Assembly: GCA_023614405.1 (NCBI GenBank)
Contig: CM042694.1
Coordinates: 115,566,685 to 115,630,684, forward strand
Source of the DNA: Avena insularis
Lineage: Eukaryota; Streptophyta; Magnoliopsida; Poales; Poaceae
Length of the DNA: 64,000 nt
Reading direction: 5' to 3'
The position numbers and the translations under genes were made by a program. The notes beneath the pieces were generated by a model. The model was given only the letters and a program-made list of their open reading frames with translations. It was not told the origin of the DNA and ran no database searches. The stretch's first letter is position 1, and each line of letters opens with the position of its first letter. This document shows, piece after piece, positions 57,422-64,000 of this stretch.

Positions 57422-58167
57422 ATGGCACACGATGGCGAAGCTGGCAGATCTAGCCACCACGACAAGGAACCAGTGGAGGAGCACGGCCATAGCCTCAACC
57501 AGAGGGCGCCGTCCTCCAAAAGAACGGCTCTTGGTGTCACCGGACTGGCGGCTCCCGTATGGCTGGAACATCTCCATGGTTGGCTACGCCGTGCCGCCCA
57601 TCCCGGAGGAGGACAACCTCATGGCCTACATCACCGAGCGGTGCCAGAATATGGACGTCGACCAGCTCGACAACCCCGGCTGGGCAATGGGTGACCTGGC
57701 GCTCTGGATCCCCCGGATCCAAGAGGAGCAGGAGAAGGAGATCGCCCAGATGTTCGGGCCGTACTCGCCGTGGTTTAACCACATCGGGAGGAAGGCCTGG
57801 TGGCACGGCTGCTACATTGACGTGGCCACGAGAGTGTGGCTACAGGCCGCAGCCGCCACGCCTCCTCTTCCCCTCGGGTCCATTGCGGTCGTCCTCGTGC
57901 ACGCCGTCGCCCCGCGTCGTGCCGTACATGCCCCCTCCACGATCTGGCGGTGTCGTCATTCATGACGGACGCCTCCTAAGCCCCAAGCCGGAGATGCCCG
58001 CGTCGCCCCCACGCGGCCGTCTCCTTCTTCACCTCCTGAAGCCAGAGCTGGGGCTCCAGCCACCGACGACGGCCCCAAAGAAGGATAAGGCATGGTGGGA
58101 GCATGAACTCGAGGCCCAGGCTCAGCACGCGACCCCAATGACTCCGAAGATGAGCCGGGGAAGGTGA
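57422..58167 (+). pseudogene. Copy B of the uncharacterised 250-residue frame, broken
   Basis: Same sequence as 28360-29112 but with short indels near 57503-57535 and 57823 that move coding sense between frames. The start ATG and the NISMVGYAVP core are kept, though in different frames. The downstream TAG-interrupted continuation (58168-58535) is also duplicated. Confidence 0.7.
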
Positions 58168-59072
58168 CGCTCTTGGCAGCGTGCTTCAACACTGTCCAGC
58201 AGGCCACCAATGCGTAGGCACAGTGGTGGTCGGCGGAAGACACCGGCAACGTGATCGACGTCGACAAACAAGCCTGACGCGCCAGGGCCGTACGCGTGGG
58301 CGCCACCGGACGCCCCGAAACCGAAGCCGTAGGACGACTAGGAGGACTAGAGGAGCGACGAGGAGGACGGTGGCGACAGCGGCCTCAACTTCTCCGTCTT
58401 TGACAGCAACGACTAGGGCGGCCTCCACTTCCCCATCTTCTACCGCACCGCCTAGGGCAGTGGCGAGCTGGCGCAGGACTTCGGAAACAAGCTTGCCGAA
58501 AAGAAGGGGATTTGTTTTGTGTGTTTTGTAAAAATTTGTCCAAACTTTGCCTGAGTATGAACCCAATGCCGGTTTAAGTGATATTTCTTTTAAATTTGTT
58601 CGTATGGGGTTGAAGTATCGGGAGCGCCGCTGGGAAAACGACCTCCCCAATTTGGGTTTGCATTGCCGGCGCCACCAATAACAAACCGCCGGCAACGCTG
58701 CCGGTGACGATTTGGGGAGCGTGTGTGGAGATGCTCTTCTCTAACGAGCCTTATAAATGCCTAAACTGTAAAACCAGAGTACAGTCTCCCGAAAACACGA
58801 ATACATGACAAGATCGACACGGCGCAGAATGACAAAGGTAAATATGAACTGCACATTCGAATATTTGCACTCGCCGCAAAATTCATCGAAAAACTGCGGA
58901 TGATTTCGCGCGATTCATGTAATTACACATCCTAGCAGCAATCCAAAAGCTGTGCCACTAAACTATATCTAAATTATCCTATATACGGGGACGCCGCCGC
59001 AACTTAGACCAAAAATGAGCTTGGGCGACAGCCGGAGCTGCAGGTTGCGGTGACGTTGGGGTGGCTCTGACT

Positions 59073-59517
59073 CTAGTTGTTGGAGATGTCCATGGCCGCC
59101 GCCTCGAGCTTGACGATGGGCCCGATGGCAGGCTCCCGCTCCCTCGGCAGCCGTGCCTCGACGAGCGCGATTGCTCGGCGCGCGTCGGCCTGCTCGACGA
59201 GGATCGCCGCATTGCGTTCTAGCTCTGACTGGCGGAGCAGCATCTCCGTCGCCAGGCGCTCTTTGTGCAAGTCGTGGGCGTAGTCGGCCATGACGACCAC
59301 GCACGCACACGGAGGGGACGGCGAGCTCCACTCGTCCTCGCTGTCTGATGCTGGAGGTGCGGGGATGCGCGGTGGGCCTCGTCGTCATTGGCACCTCCCC
59401 TCCTCCGGAACAGTGTCCCCCTAGCCAGTAGCTGCGGGTACGCCTCGACATCGCGCGGATCTGGTGGTAGAATCGCTCGGAATCGCTCAATGGAGTTGTG
59501 GCTGGCGGCGGCGGCAC
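59073..59517 (-). pseudogene. Copy B of the minus-strand protein remnant
   Basis: Equivalent of 30018-30462 with the same frameshift and stop; a few substitutions only (for example near 59367). Shared lesions show that the damage predates the duplication. Confidence 0.45.
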
Positions 59518-60194
59518 TAGGGTGGGTGCGGCGGAGAAGTGAGGGTTTCGACCCTCACTCTTACTTCACTGTCGTATATATACCGGCCGCGCGGTGAGTT
59601 AAACGGGCCATCGTAAACCGAGTACAGGCTGGACTGCGTATACGGGTCTCGTTAGAGCGTCCAAAGTGTTGCGGGCATGTGAACTCGCCGGGATTTTACA
59701 GTTCCGGGCGGTTTACGGCCTGACTAGAGATGCTCTAAAGCCTACTTCTGCTCGGCACCCTTTAAATTGAAAAGATTCCGGTCTTTATTGCCTTATTAAT
59801 TGCATTTAATTTTTTCGTCCCCTCGCAGACCCAGGGAGCCAGTCACTATATATGGCTCGGGCCAGAGGAGAGATCCGACCCAGGGAGGGCGCCTCGCCGC
59901 ATTAGGGTTTCTTTTCATCTAGGAGTACTCTAGATCGTGGTACGTTAGCATTTTTTGTGCTACTGTAACTGATCGCTAAACTGTATAGCCAAAATATGAG
60001 ATATATTCGTTGGGGTACATCTACATGGTCAAAATAGAGGATCTGCATTATTCCATATCATTCTAATTACTTCTGTTTCTTGGATCTTAAATTTATGGCA
60101 AGGATCTACCAAACGAATAATTGTCATAAATGTGTACATAGTCCAGTTTGACACAATGGTAATATAACCTCAGTGTTTTGTTTAGACTATTTTG

Positions 60195-60675
60195 AGTGTC
60201 TTTTTGAGGATGTTGAGGCGGCGGTTACACTCCGAAGTCAGAATAAGGTCCTTCCCGGCCTATACTCGCTCTAGTGGTGCGTCTAGCATCGGCGGAGGGG
60301 GTGTGGAGTCGTGTGTCCGACAAACCTCTTGGGATCCGGTCGTTTTTCGTATTCGTTGATGGGTTTTGAGGTCAGTCTCTTTCGATCTACGTTGGTCATC
60401 TTTGGTGATGGTTGCTTCTCTTGTGCGCAGGTCCTTTGGGGCCTTAGCACGACGACTTCCTGTCTGTCTACTATAACAAGCTCTACTACAACAATCTTTG
60501 CCCGGCTCTAGTGATAGAGGGGTGAAGACGGCGGCGCGCCTTTGGCTCGTGCCAGTGTTTGTAGTCGTCGCTAGGTGGTCCAATGATTTATTTATAATTT
60601 TTATTATTTTTAGGACTCTTTATACTGCTGTTGATGATTATTAATACTAGACCGGTCGAATTTCGCTAAAAAAAT
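60195..60675 (+). mobile_element. LINE 3' end, copy B
   Basis: Equivalent of 31140-31615, including TTTGTAGTCGTCGCTAGGTGG and the A-rich tail. Confidence 0.55.
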
Positions 60676-60917
60676 TCACGAGATCTTTGTCCGTATAAAT
60701 TAAGCACAGACTATGATTGTTTTACCAGTTTATACCCTATATCCGATTAAAAAGTTTAACATTTTAAACATATATACATTAAAAAACACCCCACTTATAC
60801 TATTCCTCCTTCCAAACACAAACAAATCTTTTGTGACCCGTCGGAAACCTTTGACCTGATGTAGATTAGGAAATTCGGACGGCTCGAAACAAAGGCTACA
60901 CTCGACTTAGTTTTTGC

Positions 60918-61121
60918 AGAGAATTTCTTATTTGGTCCTAATTGAGATTTCACTTCCTTTTTTGGCCTAAAAAAATGTCCGTCCCTTTTTTACACTGTAT
61001 TTTCAGTTGTTCCATCATATGACCTTACCGTTAATTCCGTTGAAGATTCAATTGGACGGAATTTTTTCTAAGGACAAGTAAGGAAGTGAAATTTCAAGTA
61101 GGGCCAAATAAGCTATTCTCT
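60918..61121. mobile_element. Fold-back MITE, copy B
   Basis: Same element and position as 31863-32066. Confidence 0.75.
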
Positions 61122-61755
61122 CTTGTTTTTGGCCGCCGGGAATGCATGCATTCCTCATTAGGAATTTCAGATCATCTAGGTTAATTCCGCATGGCAGATT
61201 GGCTGAAATATCTTGATCCGAGGCCGTCCCGTACAAGTTTTCGCATAATGCATTCTGATCAACGGGGTTGAAGAATACTGGTCAAAACCTATTCATTATT
61301 TTTTGGTAGACGTTAGTTTTTCATTAAATTAATTTAAAAATAAGGAATTTGCTGAACTTGTTTGTACAAAAAATTAGTGGAGTTTCAATATTTTTTCAAT
61401 GGTATACCATGTTTGCATTTCCAATAAAATTTTGAAAAATCCTGACGAAAACTATAACACGAATAGACATGCGTATATTTCATCATTTATATGTGAATAT
61501 CAAAAAATTGGTTATAAAATTAATAAGGGACATCCTGTTCTAGAATCCCAACAGTCATATACACGTAGGTATGTTGTTATGAATCTCATCTGTTAAAATT
61601 TCTAAACATTCAAAAGGTATCATTGGCCAGATTCGGTATCTAGACTGTAATAATGGATAGAAAACCACGGTAGTTGCACGGAAACGAAACATATGGAAAC
61701 ACTAGACTATGCTAGGTGCAATTTATTGTTACTCTCTATCTAGTCTATATTTTAC

Positions 61756-61937
61756 CGAAAATGCTAGACTTATGGACTAATTTTTATGGGAGGAGCTTAC
61801 AGAATGACGTGGTAGTGGTTGGTTGGTGCACATTGTTCTGCACTCCGTGATTATAGGGCCTCAAATCTTCCGCTGATCCCCACGTACGTCCGTAACCAAA
61901 ATTCCGTAAGTATTTGCCCGTATGTGTAGCATTATTG
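61756..61937. mobile_element. Mutator-type MITE, copy B
   Basis: 182 bp, flanked by ATATTTTAC at 61747-61755 and 61938-61946. Confidence 0.88.
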
Positions 61938-63401
61938 ATATTTTACTAGGATGGCCCGCTCCCAGCACACTGATGTGTCCACCTAAATAGGGTACAGACT
62001 CATCTTTGAATTTAGTGAATAATAGTCAGAACAAGATGTCACACAAGGAGGCTGCGTTGCTGGGCTAGTGGGCACGGAAGCGAGTACCATGGGTACTGCA
62101 ATTTTGGTCCCCTAGCCGTATTTCAATTTTCTTCATCTCTGCATAAAATTGGATCCGCTTTTAACACAAAAATCTTTTGCACTGTAAATGAAATTCTAAC
62201 CACCTTGGTTCGTTAGGGTCATCATATTATTACTGGTACTCACCGGGCAGCATTTTGCAAATATCCATCACACTATTCTGCATAACAAGCCCTTCATAGG
62301 TGATCCAATAGGAATATAACATGTTAAATGTCCTTCGGTTCCACCTAATTTTGCATGCAAAAATATTCATCCCTAATCTAACTGTTGATTAGATTGGCCT
62401 CTATATATATAAGAACTCAGTCCTTATGATTTTCAATACTATAACAAAAAAACCATAGTTCTACAACATCTATTTAGGAAAGAATAAACTGTAGGGATGA
62501 CCACATACAATTAGTTATTATATCAATTTTTTTTTTGAAATTCAGTTATATCATTTTTGGCTCCTTCAAAGATGATCATCTTTTTCATGGATTCCAAAGA
62601 CCACAATGCCCGGTGATGATTGTGTTATTGCATAAATTGATGGAATTTCTATGCTTACTATCATGATAAAAATTCCTCCAGAAGGCCTGTGAGAAGTTAC
62701 ATTCTATTTGTGGGTCCGAGATACTTGTCTTAATAAATTATTTAAGTCATATCGCTTGGTCATGGAACATATATTCATCAAAGAATCATCCTGTATAAAG
62801 TTGAGAATAAAATAAAGGTGTACCAAAAACTCGTCCTAAACAGCATTAGGCTGGCAAAACAAGCTAGTATAAGAGATGACCTTTGTGGTGGATCCTGGCC
62901 ATTATGATCAAAGACGACGGTACATGATAAAGGTCCACCAGAGTTAAATACTACCTACAATATGTCGGCCAGGCTGCCAACATTTCATCAATTAATATGC
63001 ACGTGGCCTCCTAATAGCACACCTGCAATACGTCTGCCGCGAGCTGGTGCCATAGAAATTAATGCGCTCGTAAGGGTCCATAGTTAACATTTTCGAAATA
63101 AGTAGCTTGATAGGAGAGTAGAAGCATTAAATCTATTTTTCTTGATACATTGACCATGGCTGGTGACTTTCATTGCATACAGCAGTATGCAATTATGCAC
63201 AATTCAACTATTTATGGAAATCGTAGATATAGATCTCTCATATACTACAAGTACTTCAGCTACTTTTTCATCTCATATATTCACCACATCTGAGATATAG
63301 ATCTGTGAGATCATTTTTTTCTCTAGATTTTGTTTGTATCTCCTAATTATAGGCATGCTAGTCATAAACTAGTGCGCCTCCATGGGCTAGTTACTCTGCT
63401 A

Positions 63402-63616
63402 CTCCCTCCGTTTCGGTTTACAAGTCCTGCACGTAGTTCTATGTCGTCAAATTAAGCAACTTAGTATGATGTATATATTACAAAAAATATATCACCGAAA
63501 ACTTTAGACTTTGTATTTTCCAATGATATAATTTTTATATTATATAATTCAAATTATATAGGTCAAATTGATAACCTAGATATACGCGTAGGCCTTGTAA
63601 ACTGAAACGGAGGGAG
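63402..63616. mobile_element. Stowaway MITE, copy B
   Basis: 215 bp, ends CTCCCTCCGTTTCGGTTTAC and GTAAACTGAAACGGAGGGAG, TA duplications at 63400-63401 and 63617-63618. Its left end matches the family consensus better than copy A. Confidence 0.92.
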
Positions 63617-64000
63617 TACATAAATTACTTAGAACATGACAACCTTTAGGTTGATTTTAATATAGTCATAGATTAAGATATATATTTTAATTTTTACTCC
63701 TGAAGACACGTAATAATCAGCTGCAATAGCAGAAAACCAACAAAGATGTACTAGTCAGTTACACATGGCCAATTTAACAGTTATAATTTACATCCGGTTT
63801 TGGAATCCCAACCACCATGTATAGGTACGTATGTAGTTATGAATACCACCTTTTAAAAATCGGCAAAATTTAAACAGATGAATCACTAGACACATTAGGA
63901 ATCTAGCTTGGAATAATGTATAGATAAGCATCCTATGAAAAGGAAACAAGTGGAAACACTGTACTACTATGGGTAGATCTAATTTACTGCTACTCTCGAT

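Larger units (their letters stand above)
56669..64000. repeat. Segmental duplication, copy B
   Basis: Direct copy of 27604-34942, running to the window end. It begins mid-LTR. Differences from copy A include GAGGCGAGGCATC near 57000, indels near 57505-57535, GTGGCCACGAG near 57823, GGGAATGC at 61138 (shared with copy C), and GTCGTCAAATT at 63444. Confidence 0.95.

Noticed and set aside
57231..57965. 244-codon frame in copy B that joins two different frames of copy A
   Set aside because: It exists only because indels near 57510 fuse a shadow frame to the protein-like frame; it is not evidence for a new gene.

Overview
This window is repeat-dense plant nuclear DNA, most likely from a Triticeae grass (wheat, Aegilops or barley group). 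The evidence is the repeat content: Copia elements with LTRs of about 1.6-1.7 kb starting TGTTGGAGATATGCCCAAGAGGCAATAATAAA or TGAAGGGAATATGCCC (BARE/WIS/Angela-like), a CACTA transposon with TTTAGTCCCGG subterminal repeats, a Stowaway MITE with CTCCCTCCGTTTCGG ends, and LINE 3' ends. I find no convincing host gene, no tRNA or rRNA gene and no CRISPR array. The only long intact reading frame of recognisable function is an integrase-RT-RNase H frame of 895 codons in a Copia element.

Layout. (1) 1-10.4 kb is a very large inverted repeat centred near 5227. Its arms carry the same Copia insertion in the same site of a Ty3/gypsy protease region. (2) 5621-13824 is a Copia element (Copia-2) with both LTRs, PBS, PPT and the target duplication CTGTT. 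(3) 13825-28144 is a minus-strand Ty3/gypsy element (5' LTR, gag, zinc knuckle, protease). It is split by Copia-3 (14541-26250, target duplication CCTTG), whose 5' LTR is itself split by a non-coding LTR element (14777-18212). (4) 28145-31.6 kb holds an unrecognised 250-codon frame, degenerate protein-like frames and a LINE 3' end. (5) 31.6-43.5 kb is AT-rich, gene-free and built from repeated copies of about 2 kb units decorated with MITEs and LINE fragments. (6) 43531-56668 is a CACTA transposon with a Ulp1/C48-protease-type gene on the minus strand. Copia-4 (45075-53429, target duplication ACTCA) sits in one of its exons. (7) At 56669 the sequence restarts at the position equivalent to 27604 and repeats it almost base for base to the window end. 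This implies a direct duplication with a unit of about 29.06 kb.

The insertions can be ordered. The gypsy element was hit by Copia-3 and Copia-2, and Copia-3 was hit by the non-coding element. The Copia-2 locus was then duplicated in inverted orientation. The CACTA landed in a copy of the AT-rich repeat and was later hit by Copia-4. The 29 kb duplication truncated the CACTA. Nothing here forms a working pathway. The interest lies in genome architecture: a palindrome with a templated filler at its centre, a microhomology-joined tandem duplication, a chimeric non-autonomous Copia, and a frame interrupted only by TAG stops.
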